Source: Lacinutrix sp. WUR7 | GTDB taxonomy: Bacteria > Bacteroidota > Bacteroidia > Flavobacteriales > Flavobacteriaceae | Assembly: GCF_016864015.1 (NCBI RefSeq) | Contig: NZ_CP045067.1 | Location: 1,647,001 to 1,711,000 of the forward strand | Length of the DNA stretch: 64,000 nt | Reading direction: 5' to 3' | Shown: positions 34,657 to 45,500 of the stretch, piece after piece | Numbering within the stretch: position 1 is the stretch's first letter | Layout: every line of letters begins with the position of its first letter | Position numbers and translations under genes: made by a program | The notes under the pieces: generated by a model | What the model saw: the letters and a program-made list of their open reading frames with translations, nothing else | Databases searched by the model: none | Told to the model about the DNA's origin: nothing

Positions 34657-36066
34657 ATGAATTACTCCGATAATAAATACGCTACTTTATTTAATACCCA
34701 AAAAGCAAACCAATACCACATAGGAAACACGACCTATAAACAGCGTATTGCAAAACTGAATGCCTTAAAAAAAGCGGTGGAGTTTACGTATAAGGATAAA
34801 ATCCGTCAAGCATTGTTTGATGATTTTAAAAAGCCTTTTACAGAAACGGATTTAACAGAAATTTATCCGGTTATTGGTGAAATTAAATTCGCTAAAAGTC
34901 ACTTAAAATCCTGGCTGAAACGTCAAATTGTAGACACACCAATGTCTTTACTAGGGTCGTCTTCGTATTATATTAACGAACCAAAAGGCGTTTGTTTGCT
35001 TATTTCTCCTTGGAATTTTCCTTTAAACTTAACTTTCGGACCATTAGTTTCTGCAATTGCAGCAGGAAATACGGTGATTATTAAACCTAGTGAAATGACG
35101 CCACACATTTCTAAAGTGATGGCAGAGATTGTTGTCGATTTGTTTGATGAAAACGAAATTGCTTTAGTAGAAGGGGAAGTAGAAGTATCGCAAGAATTAT
35201 TAAAACTTCCTTTTAATCACATCTTTTTTACTGGATCTCCACAAGTTGGAAAAATTGTAATGCAAGCCGCTTCTAAGCATTTAACTTCGGTGACTTTAGA
35301 GCTTGGTGGGAAATCACCGACCATTATTGACGAAACGGCGAACTTAAAAGCTGCAGCTAAAAAGATTGCTTGGGGAAAGTTTTTAAATAGCGGACAAACC
35401 TGTATTGCTCCAGATTATATTTTGGTAAAAGATGCGGTGAAAGATGCTTTTGTTACAGAATTAAGAGAACAGTTGAAAACCTTTTATACGGCCGATGCTT
35501 CGGCTTCCGATTCCCTTTCACGTGTAGTGAATGCAAAACATTATGAGCGTTTAGTAGCGCATTTAGAAGATGCGAAATCCAATAATGCCACGATTGAAAT
35601 TGGAGGTAAAACAGCTTCCGAAGATAACTTTATAGAACCAACCGTAATTTCTAACGTACCAGAAAGTGCTTCGCTTTTACAAGACGAGATTTTTGGACCT
35701 ATTCTTCCAATAAAAACATATAAGACACTTGAAGAAGCTATTACTTATATTAATGCTAAAGAAAAACCTTTGGCGCTTTATGTATATTCTAAGAGTAAAA
35801 GGAATATAAATACGGTTATAAAAAATACTAGAGCAGGAAGTACGGCAATTAACAATAACGTATTGCAATATACCAATCATAATCTGCCATTTGGAGGAAG
35901 TAATAATAGCGGGATTGGTAAATCACATGGTATTTTTGGTTTTCAGGAATTCTCGAACATGCGTTCTGTATTGAAGCAACATACCGTAGGATCTATTGAA
36001 TTTTTGTTTCCGCCTTATACTAATTTTAAACAGAAATTGGTAGACTTAACTATCAAGTGGTTTTAA
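34657..36066 (+). CDS. Aldehyde dehydrogenase (class 3-like, NAD(P)-dependent)
   Basis: The 469-residue protein has catalytic Cys249 in NSGQTCIAPDY, Glu215 in TLELGGKSP, the cofactor Asn in SPWNFPLN (117-124) and the FTGSP turn (191-195). The length and the aromatic, basic C-terminus (FPPYTNFKQK...) fit class 3/fatty aldehyde dehydrogenases, some of which are membrane-attached through that tail. The substrate is unknown. It stands alone, followed by a bidirectional terminator. Confidence 0.95.
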   Translation: MNYSDNKYATLFNTQKANQYHIGNTTYKQRIAKLNALKKAVEFTYKDKIRQALFDDFKKPFTETDLTEIYPVIGEIKFAKSHLKSWLKRQIVDTPMSLLGSSSYYINEPKGVCLLISPWNFPLNLTFGPLVSAIAAGNTVIIKPSEMTPHISKVMAEIVVDLFDENEIALVEGEVEVSQELLKLPFNHIFFTGSPQVGKIVMQAASKHLTSVTLELGGKSPTIIDETANLKAAAKKIAWGKFLNSGQTCIAPDYILVKDAVKDAFVTELREQLKTFYTADASASDSLSRVVNAKHYERLVAHLEDAKSNNATIEIGGKTASEDNFIEPTVISNVPESASLLQDEIFGPILPIKTYKTLEEAITYINAKEKPLALYVYSKSKRNINTVIKNTRAGSTAINNNVLQYTNHNLPFGGSNNSGIGKSHGIFGFQEFSNMRSVLKQHTVGSIEFLFPPYTNFKQKLVDLTIKWF

Positions 36067-36069
36067 TAA

Positions 36070-36108
36070 AAAAAGGGATTATTAAGATTACTTAATTTCT
36101 CCCTTTTT
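36070..36108. terminator. Bidirectional rho-independent terminator
   Basis: AAAAAGGGA (36070-36078) pairs with TCCCTTTTT (36100-36108). A- and T-runs on both sides serve the aldehyde dehydrogenase (+) and the convergent T9SS surface protein gene (-). Confidence 0.75.
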
Positions 36109-36130
36109 AGACTAATAGCGTCTTTATGTT

Positions 36131-38305
36131 TTATTGAATGACAATTTTTTTGGTGACTTCCCCTTTTTCAGTAGCAATTTTCAAAAGATAAATTCCGGAT
36201 GGATAGGAGCTAATATCCATTGTTTCTGCTTTTGTTGTCAGAACTTTTTTCCCTAATATATTGAATAAGCTAATAGAAGAAATCGTTTGGTTTTTAGAAC
36301 TAGCAATATTTAGAATAGCATCTGCTGGATTTGGATACACATGAATATTGTCTTCTAAAGCTGTGTTGTTAGTGCTCAAGGTTTCCGTGCTATGAATGGT
36401 AAAACTTTTATATCCATCATTATTTGCAAGTGCTAAAGTTCTAAATACACGAAGTTTATATGTTGTTCCGCTTGTTAAACCAGCAATATTACCTTGACTA
36501 GAAAAACAACCTAATTCATTGCCACTGCAAGCGTCATAGAGCGAAAAATTATTCCAACTTAAAGATCCATCAATAACGATATATCCATCAATTGGCATCG
36601 TGAAATCATACCAAATATCTGCATAATCCTCTGCGGTTGTTCCGGAGCAACCTACTTCGTTATTAATGGAGGCTCCAGCAATCCCGAAGTTTACGGTTGT
36701 TGGTGTATTAGTAACTGTAATGTTTTCTGCTGAGGTACAATCGTCGTTATTTATGATTTCAAACGCTTGAATAGTAAAGCTTCTATAGCCGTTTTCTGTT
36801 GTTCGCGGTAAAGTTCTAAACACTCTTAGTTTATAATTGGTTCCAGAGGTTAAATTCTCAATAAGTTCATTGGTTGCGCCACATTGTATCTCTGTTCCAC
36901 CGCAAGCATCGTAAAGCGCAAAATTATTCCAGTTTATCGCTCCGTTTACAAATAAGTTTCCGTTTACAGGCATGGTGAAATCGTACCAAATATCTGTGTA
37001 ATCGGAAGGTGTTGTTCCGCTACAACCAACTTCATTGTTTATGGATGCTCCTGCAATGTCAAAATTAATAGTTGCTTCGGTTGTGGAAACGTTTATGTTT
37101 TCGGAAGAAACACAATTGTCGTTAGTTGCATTTTCAAATGCTTGAATAGTGAAGCTTCTATAACCGTTTTCTGGTGTTCGTGCTAAAGTTCTAAATACTC
37201 TTAGTTTATAATTGGTTCCGGAGGTTAAATTTTCAATAAGTTCATTTGCTGCGCCACATTGTATTTCTGTTCCGCCGCAAGCATCGTATAGCGCAAAATT
37301 ATTCCAATTAATCGCTCCGTTAATAAATAAGTTTCCGTTTACAGGCATGGTGAAATCGTACCAAATATCGGTGTAATCTTGGGTCGTAGTTCCGCTACAA
37401 CCAATTTCATTGTTTATAGATGCTCCTGCAATATCAAAATTAATAGTTGCTATCGTTGTAGAAACGGTTATGTTTTCGGAAGAAATACAATCCTCATTTG
37501 TTGCTTCTTCATACGCGGTTATATTAAAGCTTAAATAGGTCTTGTTTACATTTGGAGTCGTTCTGAAAATTCGCAATTTATAATTAGTCCCAGCGGTAAG
37601 CCCTGTTATGAGTTCATTACTAGAACCACATTGAATTTCTGTTCCAGCACATGTATCATAAAGTGCTATGTTGTTCCAGTTGATACCAGCATCAATATAT
37701 ACATTGCCATTTACAGGCATGTTAAAATCATACCAAATGTCTACATAATCGAATGCTGTTGTGCCGTTGCATCCAATTTCATTATTAATAGATGCTCCTC
37801 CAATTTCGAAATTTACTGTGGTTGAAGCGGTAGAAATTGCAATGTTTGTAGACGAAGTGCAATCGTCATTTGTTGCTGTTGGAAAAGCTTTAATACTAAA
37901 ATTTTGATAGGTGGTATTGGATGCTGTTGCAGCGGTTCTATAAATACGAAGAAAATAGGTGTTTCCTGATAATAGATTCGTAAAAAGTGTACTGGAGCTA
38001 CCACAATCTATTTCTGCACCACCACAAGAGTCGTAGAGGGCAAAACCATTCCAGAATAAACTCCCATCGACATGAATATTCCCATCATAAGGCATGGAGA
38101 ATTCGTACCAAACGTCTGCAAAATCTTCTGTGGAGGAACAAATGGTTTGGTTGTTTACTAAAGCAGTATTAATATCAAAAGTGAAATTAGTGGCTGTATT
38201 TGTAACCGTTATTAATGCTGCAGAAGAACAATCGTCATTTGCAGGTTGCGCAAATGTAAATTGCGTTAAAATTAGTATGAGAATAAAAAAGTATCTTTTT
38301 TTCAT
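36131..38305 (-). CDS. Five-repeat secreted protein with T9SS type A sorting domain
   Basis: The 724-residue protein has a signal peptide ending TFAQ (about residue 20), five repeats of about 124 residues and a C-terminal sorting domain of about 75 residues (VYPNPADAILNI ... SGIYLLKI ... KKIVIQ). Each repeat opens NDDC, contains DIWYDF-MP-G and NWNNFALYD-C-GTE, and ends with a Y-x-L-R-x-F-R-T segment. The paired Cys residues suggest disulfides. Repeats 3 and 4 are about 90% identical by eye. It is probably displayed on the cell surface through type IX secretion, as an adhesin or glycan-binding protein; the ligand is unknown. Confidence 0.9.
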   Translation of the reverse strand: MKKRYFFILILILTQFTFAQPANDDCSSAALITVTNTATNFTFDINTALVNNQTICSSTEDFADVWYEFSMPYDGNIHVDGSLFWNGFALYDSCGGAEIDCGSSSTLFTNLLSGNTYFLRIYRTAATASNTTYQNFSIKAFPTATNDDCTSSTNIAISTASTTVNFEIGGASINNEIGCNGTTAFDYVDIWYDFNMPVNGNVYIDAGINWNNIALYDTCAGTEIQCGSSNELITGLTAGTNYKLRIFRTTPNVNKTYLSFNITAYEEATNEDCISSENITVSTTIATINFDIAGASINNEIGCSGTTTQDYTDIWYDFTMPVNGNLFINGAINWNNFALYDACGGTEIQCGAANELIENLTSGTNYKLRVFRTLARTPENGYRSFTIQAFENATNDNCVSSENINVSTTEATINFDIAGASINNEVGCSGTTPSDYTDIWYDFTMPVNGNLFVNGAINWNNFALYDACGGTEIQCGATNELIENLTSGTNYKLRVFRTLPRTTENGYRSFTIQAFEIINNDDCTSAENITVTNTPTTVNFGIAGASINNEVGCSGTTAEDYADIWYDFTMPIDGYIVIDGSLSWNNFSLYDACSGNELGCFSSQGNIAGLTSGTTYKLRVFRTLALANNDGYKSFTIHSTETLSTNNTALEDNIHVYPNPADAILNIASSKNQTISSISLFNILGKKVLTTKAETMDISSYPSGIYLLKIATEKGEVTKKIVIQ

Positions 38306-38436
38306 AATTTATATTTTTAAAGTGTTAAATATAAATCAATTAGCTATAAAATGTAAGCGCTTACTTTCTTATTGTATAGTTGGTTCTGTTTTCTGTATAG
38401 ATGGTTTCTTTTCTTGAAAAATAAACAAAAGACTTA

Positions 38437-40101
38437 CTAGTATTTTACGCCTTGTCTGTCTAATACCGTTTTTGTTCTAAAGGCATAGAATAATAAATAG
38501 GCAAAACATAAAACAGCAATCCAGTACGACGATTGAATATTAAAAACATCTGCTAATTTTCCTTGAAGTGGTGGAATAATTGCACCACCAAGAATCATCA
38601 TAATTAAAAAAGCAGAACCTTGAGAGGTATATTTTCCTAGACCAGCAATACTTAGAGTAAAAATACATGGCCACATAATAGAGCAGAATAATCCTCCAGA
38701 TAAGAATGCAAATAAAGCCACATTTCCAGAAGAAAATAAACCAATTAGCATAGCTAAAACACCGAAGAGACTAAATATTTTTAAAGTTTTTACAGGGTTG
38801 TCTTTCGCTAAAAAGAAACCAAAGATCTGTACTGCTACACAAATTCCGAAAAAGAGTATTTGATCTGATGAGTATTTACCAAAATTGACTAGTAAAATAA
38901 CGCCAAACGCAAGGTATGGTACTATAATTAATAATGCTTTTTTAAGTCCTTTACTAGGATTGAAAACCGTTATTGCTCCAACCCAACGACCAACCATTAA
39001 ACCTCCCCAATATAGCGAAATGTATGGTGCTAATTGTCCGTCATTTAATGTTGCTAAACCTAATGCGTTTAAGTTTGTTCCGTTTACAGCTTGTTTTAAT
39101 AATTCGCCTAAATTACTACCAATAGTAACCTCTACACCAACATAGGTGAAGATGGCCAACATACCTAGAACAAGTTGTGGGTATCTCATAGCTCCCCAAC
39201 CTTCGGCTTTTTTAGAAGAACTAGAATACGCAAAAATAAGACTTCCAATGACTGCTACTAAAGCAATTAATAATAAGATCAATCTTTTGTGTTCTAATGC
39301 TTCCGAAGATATTTCTCCGCTAGAATAGGTGCTAAAAATATACCCGAAACAAGCGATAATAATTACCGTTAAAACGAGTAGCGTGTTTTTTGCTTTATTA
39401 GCAGGCTCAAAAGCTGTTTCCGATTTTAAAGCTGGTAGTTTTTTTGAAAAATGAAATAATGCTGCAGCTACCAAAAATAATAAACCAACACCAATATATA
39501 GTGCTTGAATGGTGGTTAGTTTTATTTCATTGTTTTTAATCATGGTGGTTAGTTCTTCACCAGATAAAGGCGCAGAACCAAAAATGATAAATGCAACTAC
39601 TATTGGTCCAATAGTGGTTCCAAAAGAGTTTATTCCTCCTGCTAAATTTAGTCGGTGTGATCCCGTTTCTGGATCACCAAGAGCAATGGTAAAAGGATTG
39701 GCTGCGGTTTGTTGTAGCGAAAACCCTAAGCCGACTATGAAAAGGGCGATTAAAACAAAGTAGAAAACTTGTGTTTGTCCTTGTTCTGCTCCCATAGTTG
39801 CTGGATACATAACAAATGCACCAATGGCAGAAAGTAGCAAACCGTAAACAATTCCGTTTTTATACCCCCAAGAATTTAGGATGTCTTTTTTTATAGAACT
39901 AGATAAAACAAATAATAATAAAGCACCTAGATAATATGCACCGTAAAATGCAAAATCGACTAATTGGGATTGAAATTGATCGATGTTAAAGTAGGTTTTA
40001 CAAAAAGGAATAAACACGCCATTAGACGCCGCTATAAATCCCCAAAAAAAGAAAACAGTAACTAAAGTAGTTAGTGCTGATTTGTTATTTTGATTGTTCA
40101 T
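38437..40101 (-). CDS. Sugar MFS transporter (FucP/glucose-galactose type)
   Basis: The 554-residue protein has the family block [20 protein letters not shown] (about residues 127-146), [14 protein letters not shown] and a second-half [13 protein letters not shown] motif. At least twelve membrane segments are visible. Two extra hydrophobic segments at about 240-295 make it longer than FucP (about 430), as seen in some Bacteroidetes members. It imports a monosaccharide with protons. No sugar-metabolism gene is adjacent, so the sugar cannot be named. Confidence 0.9.
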   Translation of the reverse strand: MNNQNNKSALTTLVTVFFFWGFIAASNGVFIPFCKTYFNIDQFQSQLVDFAFYGAYYLGALLLFVLSSSIKKDILNSWGYKNGIVYGLLLSAIGAFVMYPATMGAEQGQTQVFYFVLIALFIVGLGFSLQQTAANPFTIALGDPETGSHRLNLAGGINSFGTTIGPIVVAFIIFGSAPLSGEELTTMIKNNEIKLTTIQALYIGVGLLFLVAAALFHFSKKLPALKSETAFEPANKAKNTLLVLTVIIIACFGYIFSTYSSGEISSEALEHKRLILLLIALVAVIGSLIFAYSSSSKKAEGWGAMRYPQLVLGMLAIFTYVGVEVTIGSNLGELLKQAVNGTNLNALGLATLNDGQLAPYISLYWGGLMVGRWVGAITVFNPSKGLKKALLIIVPYLAFGVILLVNFGKYSSDQILFFGICVAVQIFGFFLAKDNPVKTLKIFSLFGVLAMLIGLFSSGNVALFAFLSGGLFCSIMWPCIFTLSIAGLGKYTSQGSAFLIMMILGGAIIPPLQGKLADVFNIQSSYWIAVLCFAYLLFYAFRTKTVLDRQGVKY

Positions 40102-40218
40102 TTAGGTGGTTTTATTATTTTACGAATTGTAATATAATAAATCTTAAGGTATAGTTAAATATAAATATGGAATGTTAAAATGAGCTTTAAAGAATTACAT
40201 TTGATGAAAATTCATTAA

Positions 40219-41451
40219 ATGAGATTTGTCATCACCCTTGTAATAGTTTCCTTAGTCTTATTTTTTGTAGAGTTTTATGCCTTTCAGGCTTTAAAAACAA
40301 TTACAAATAACAAAATAATAAGATGGATTTGGATTCTTATTGCAGTAGCCATTTATACCCATTTATTTTATATTGTTTTTACAACACCTAGAAGTGCAGG
40401 ACAAACCAACGGGTTTCAATTAGCGACAGGGTTTTTACTTACGTTTTTGATTCCTAAAATATTGATTTTAGCAGTGATGTTTGGAGAAGATATTTTTAGA
40501 GGTTTTCAAAAACTAATATCTGTTTTTTCAAGTGGTGAAACACAATCTATAGCAGGAAGACGTGCGTTTATTTCTAAAATAGCATTGGGATTGGCAGCAA
40601 TACCTTTTGCCTCTTTTTTATATGGAATAATTCAAGGGCGTTACAACTATAAAGTACTTAAATACCAATTAACGTTTAATGATTTACCAGAAGCTTTTGA
40701 TGGGTTGAAAATTACACAAATATCCGATATTCATTCTGGTAGTTTTACCAATAAGGAGAAAATTGAATATGGTGTAAAAATGATTAATGATCAGCAATCG
40801 GATATTATTTTATTTACAGGAGACATTGTAAATAATAAAGCAGATGAAATGAACGATTGGATTGACGTTTTTAAAACACTAGAAGCGCCAATGGGAAAAT
40901 ATTCGGTACTTGGAAATCATGATTATGGAGATTATGTAGAATGGGAAAAACCAGAAGATAAGATTCAGAACTTTCAAGATGTAAAAGATATTCACCCAAA
41001 AATAGGTTTTGATTTATTGCTGAATGAAAACAGGTACATTGAAAAAGACGGACAAAAAATAGCATTAGTAGGTGTAGAAAATTGGGGTAAAGGTTTTAAC
41101 CAAGCTGGGGATTTAGAAAAAGCTTCGGAAGGAATTGATAAAGACGATTTTAAAATCTTGATGACACACGATCCTTCGCATTGGGAATATAAAGTGAAAA
41201 ATCATGATTTCAATTATCACTTATCCTTAAGTGGGCATACGCACGGATTACAAATGGGAATAGAGATTCCTGGTTTTTTTAGATGGAGTCCTTCGCAATA
41301 TGTGTATAAACAATGGGCTGGTTTATATAATGAATTTGGGCGTTTTATTAATGTAAATAGAGGTTTTGGCTATCATGCTTTTCCTGGGAGAGTTGGGATT
41401 TGGCCTGAAGTAACGGTAATAGAGCTTAAAAGAGGTTCTAGCAACACATAA
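40219..41451 (+). CDS. Membrane-anchored metallophosphoesterase
   Basis: In the 410-residue protein, the first 140 residues form three to four membrane segments, one following a twin Arg (114-115). The catalytic domain has all calcineurin-like motifs: D170-x-H172 (SDIHSG), GD at 201-202, GNHD at 232-235, a His in THDPSHW and GHTHG. Relatives include YkuE-like and UDP-diacylglucosamine pyrophosphohydrolase-like enzymes; the substrate is unclear. A TAcaTTTG element at 40196-40203 could be its -7 box, giving a leader of about 10 nt. Confidence 0.92.
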   Translation: MRFVITLVIVSLVLFFVEFYAFQALKTITNNKIIRWIWILIAVAIYTHLFYIVFTTPRSAGQTNGFQLATGFLLTFLIPKILILAVMFGEDIFRGFQKLISVFSSGETQSIAGRRAFISKIALGLAAIPFASFLYGIIQGRYNYKVLKYQLTFNDLPEAFDGLKITQISDIHSGSFTNKEKIEYGVKMINDQQSDIILFTGDIVNNKADEMNDWIDVFKTLEAPMGKYSVLGNHDYGDYVEWEKPEDKIQNFQDVKDIHPKIGFDLLLNENRYIEKDGQKIALVGVENWGKGFNQAGDLEKASEGIDKDDFKILMTHDPSHWEYKVKNHDFNYHLSLSGHTHGLQMGIEIPGFFRWSPSQYVYKQWAGLYNEFGRFINVNRGFGYHAFPGRVGIWPEVTVIELKRGSSNT

Positions 41452-41568
41452 TTTCTAAGAAATGTTATTTTTAATATGAAAATGCTTATTTTTATAAATA
41501 ACACGCAATTCCGTTATTAGGTATTTGGATTTTAAGTAGATACGTGTTGGATTAAAAAACTATAGTAT

Positions 41569-41862
41569 ATGTCAAAATTTGGAGAACTTATAGACGTAGA
41601 GATTCCTGTACTGTTAGACTTTTTTGCAGTAGATGAGAAATCTAGTAATATGCATGCCATACTAAGAGATGTTGCTGCTGCTCTTGGCGATAAAGCAAAA
41701 GTGATTAAAATTGATGTAGATAAAAATAAAGAATTAGCTGAAGCTTTGCGAGTTAAAAATGTGCCGACTTTAATTATCTATAAAAATGGAGAAATGAAAT
41801 GGAGGCAAACCGGTGAGCAGGATTCGGATACGCTTATTGGATTGATTCAAGAGTATGTGTAA
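41569..41862 (+). CDS. Thioredoxin-fold protein lacking the CxxC active site
   Basis: The 97-residue protein has a full thioredoxin framework: LLDFFA (15-20), IKIDVDKNKELAEALRV and the cis-Pro loop VPTLIIY with P66. Where thioredoxins have WCGPC it reads VDEKSSN, so both catalytic cysteines are gone and no Cys remains in the protein. It cannot be a dithiol reductase; a chaperone, adaptor or sensor role is likelier. It ends directly against the convergent polysaccharide deacetylase gene (stop codons abut at 41862/41863). Confidence 0.9.
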   Translation: MSKFGELIDVEIPVLLDFFAVDEKSSNMHAILRDVAAALGDKAKVIKIDVDKNKELAEALRVKNVPTLIIYKNGEMKWRQTGEQDSDTLIGLIQEYV

Positions 41863-42501
41863 CTACGTAATACTTTTAAAAGTATAGCCTTTATTACTAA
41901 AATGTTCTAACACCTTAGGTAGCGCATATTGCATATTTTTTGAAGCTTTTATGCTATCGTGAAAAACAATAATACTTCCAGAATTCGCCTTTGTAATTAC
42001 ATTGTTTAAACAGATTTTTCTGGAAACAAAGTCGTCCCAATCTATAGAAAGTACACTCCACATAATTATTCTATAACCAAGTTTTATGATTTCAGTGCCT
42101 TGTTTTGGAGTTATTTGTCCGTAAGGAGGACGAAATAAGTTCAGCTTGATTTGATTCTTATTTAGTACTAAGTTGTGCGTTTGTTTTACGTTTTCTAAAT
42201 AATCTGCAACCGAAGTTTTCCAACCTTTAATATGATTTTGCGTGTGGTTTCCTATGGCGTGACCTTCCGTTATAATATTTTGAAAGATCTCTGGATGCTT
42301 TTCAATATTATTTCCAATACAGAAAAAAGTAGCATTTGCGTTGTATTGTTTTAATAACTCTAAAACCCAATTGGTGATTTCTGGCGTTGGGCCATCATCA
42401 AAAGTCAAGTAAATCTCTTTCGTATTAGAAGATACTTCCCAAGTATAATTTGGGAATATCTTCTGTACAACTAAAGGTGTTTTTACTGGTGTTAAATTCA
42501 T
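41863..42501 (-). CDS. Polysaccharide deacetylase (NodB/CE4)
   Basis: In the 212-residue protein, the CE4 motifs are intact: TFDDGP (D35, D36), H86-x3-H90 (HTQNH), RPPYGQ and a C-terminal IIVFHDS. These enzymes remove acetyl groups from GlcNAc residues in peptidoglycan or other glycans using a divalent metal. No signal peptide is visible, so it may act inside or be exported otherwise. It lies 12 nt after the DUF2723 gene on the same strand, so the two are probably one transcript. Confidence 0.93.
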   Translation of the reverse strand: MNLTPVKTPLVVQKIFPNYTWEVSSNTKEIYLTFDDGPTPEITNWVLELLKQYNANATFFCIGNNIEKHPEIFQNIITEGHAIGNHTQNHIKGWKTSVADYLENVKQTHNLVLNKNQIKLNLFRPPYGQITPKQGTEIIKLGYRIIMWSVLSIDWDDFVSRKICLNNVITKANSGSIIVFHDSIKASKNMQYALPKVLEHFSNKGYTFKSIT

Positions 42502-42513
42502 GTTTTCCAGATT

Positions 42514-45500
42514 TTATTCTGGTGCAATAACCGTGTCTTTTTGAATTAAATCGATATCTTTTTCTTGCGTTCTAGGTGCTTCCTTAGAAATGCCAGCATT
42601 AAAATGATCGAATAACTGTAAGAAGTTAGTAAAGGTTTTAGCTTCGGTTTTTGCTAGTTCATCGTCATAATCTAAAACAACATCTACAAGTGCTTTGTAG
42701 CGTTCTATATCTGTAATTATTTGTTCGCCTAATTCACGCTGTTTTCTTTGGTCTAGCGTACTGTAATAGGTTAGGTTTTCTTGATATTTAATACTTACAT
42801 CTTTAAAAAGTTTACGTGCTTTTTCTTTAGCGCCAACTTCATAATAACCACTTATGTATGGTTCTAGTAAGGTATAGTAGCCAAAATAGTCTACAGGCAT
42901 TTTATCCATTGCTAAATCTGCAATTTCTTCAGCCTTTTTTGGTTGGTCTTCATTGATAAATTGCTCCATTAAACGCGCAAGATTTCCTCTGTAAGTAATC
43001 GAGTTTGTTCTGGTTTCTATATCGTGATAAATGTCTGGACTGTTACTATTTCCCCAATCCCATTTTTTAACAATGTTATACATTTTCTCGCTATCTACTC
43101 TTCCCATATCAAAAGGGTTTGCTCTATCTACAGGCGTTTTAATAGGAGTTAATTTATAACACATACCATCTAATTGAAGGTAATCTTTCATCCAGATATA
43201 ATCGTCTTCAGCGAAAGCACCACCTGTAAAATAAATAGGTCTTTTCCAATCATTATTAGCAACAATATCTAACATAAGAAGGCGATTCTTGTATAATACA
43301 CCATCTGTAATTTTAATCTGAATATGATCTTCAATTTTATCTGCATCTTTCGCATCTACAATCCCGTATTTTAAAGCATTTTCTTTATTAACAGGAATTA
43401 CCACGTCTTCCACAGGGAAATAATTAGAATTCATATATTGATTAGGGTAATCATTAGGATTGTCACCTTGTTGTTCAATAATATATTTGAATTTTGTTTT
43501 AGGATTTTCACTTCCTACAAAATCTAAGAAATCTTTAATTAACATGGTGTCTTTAGAGATTGCTCTTTTCATAATATAATCTCGTGTTCCATGTTTGTAT
43601 TGGTCATGGGTAAATTGAGAAGGGATTGGGTCGCTCTCATAAGCTTTACGCTTCATCTGGTCTATATACCAATCGGTTTGAAAAAGACTAGTGTTTACTA
43701 CACGAACATCTGTTCTGTATCCTTCAATTTCTTGGGCATACCAAAGCGCAAAGGTGTCGTTATCTCCAATAGAAAATAGAATGGCATTTTCGTCACAGGA
43801 GTCTAGATACATTTTAGCCATTGCTTCTGCTGTGTATTTTCCAGATCTATCATGATCATCCCAATTGTTTGCGGCTAAAATCCCTGGAACTAATATTAGA
43901 CAAACTAATGTGATTCCTGGAGCCAGCATTTTTGAAGATGTATGTTTCTTAAGGCTATCATAAATGGCGTAAACACCAAAGCCAATCCATAATGCAAATA
44001 CATAAAACGAACCAACAACAGAGTAATCTCTTTCACGAGGTTCAAAAGGCCTTACGTTAGTGTATACTTGAATTGCTATTCCTGTAAATAGGAAAAAAAC
44101 AAGCATTGTCCAGAATAATTTTTTGTCTTTATGGAATAAAAAGAACAAGCCAATTAGCCCAAGAATTAATGGTAAGAAATAATAGGTGTTTCTAGCTTTA
44201 TTGTTTTTTACATCCCCAGGAAGATTTTTTTGTGATTGACCTAAGTGCCAAGAATCGATAAAGTTAATACCGCTAATCCAGTTTCCATGATTGTCGTATT
44301 TACCTTGAATATCATCTTGTTTTCCTGTGAAATTCCACATAAAATAACGCCAATACATGTAGCCTAATTGGTATTCAAACATGTAAACAATGTTACTCAT
44401 TAAAGAAGGTTTTTCAATATCTATGTATTGTCCAAACTGCTTTAAAAAATTATTGTAATCTTCATAATCAATTAGTCCTTGAGATACATCCGATTTAAAA
44501 TCACTAATCGTTTTTTTAAGTTCTGTTTCTTTAAAATATGCAGAAATTAATCCTCTATTCGAAGTAATAAAGTTTTCATAATCACTTTCCGATATCTCTC
44601 CGGATTGATAACGTCCAATAATTTCAGAAATATTAGAGCGTTGTTCGTGATCTAAAGAGACTTCTGGTTTTAGTTTAAAATCTAAAATACCAGTAAACAT
44701 TAAATAGTTTTCGGCATTTTCAGCGCTCCACATTCTTGGAAGAATAGAAGCGTGTTTATGATTGTAGTTTTGCTTCGCGTTTTTATAATCGTTTACAATA
44801 ACATATTCTCCTTTTACTAAGTCTTTTTCGTATTTAGGTTTGTCGTCTACATAAGGTTCAATGTCATCTAAACCAGAATATTGATCTGTAAATTGTGGTC
44901 CGTAAAACAAGTGTGTTTCAGGATATTGTTCTAAATTATAGTATGCTAATAATTCTCTAGCACTAGAAGGGTTGTTTTCATTAATAACCACATTAGCGTT
45001 AGCACGAATAGGAAGCATGGTCCATGAAGAAAAACCTATAATAATAAAGGTTAAGCAAAGTACTGCTGTATTTAAGTGTACGTAGTTTTTCTTTCTGGTG
45101 TATTGTAGTCCAAAATAAATAAGTCCAATTAAAAGTATACCAGCAATTATAGATCCTGAATTAAAAGGAAGGCCAATAGAGTTCACAAAGAACATTTCTA
45201 AAACACTAAAGAATCTTAGAATATTAGGAGCAAGAAGTTTAAATATAAAAAGAAGAATAGCAACGGTAGCCACATTTGCAATTATAAAATTCTTTACAGT
45301 GATTTCTTTATAATTTTTGAAATAATAAATCAATCCGATAGCAGGAATAGTAAGTAAACCCATAAAGTGGACTCCAAAAGAAAGACCAATAACAAAGGCT
45401 ATTAAAATTAGCCAACGGTTCCCTCTAGGCGCATCCATTTCCTGTTCCCAGCGTAATCCAAGCCAGAATAGAACAGACATAATTAAAGTTGCCATGGCAT

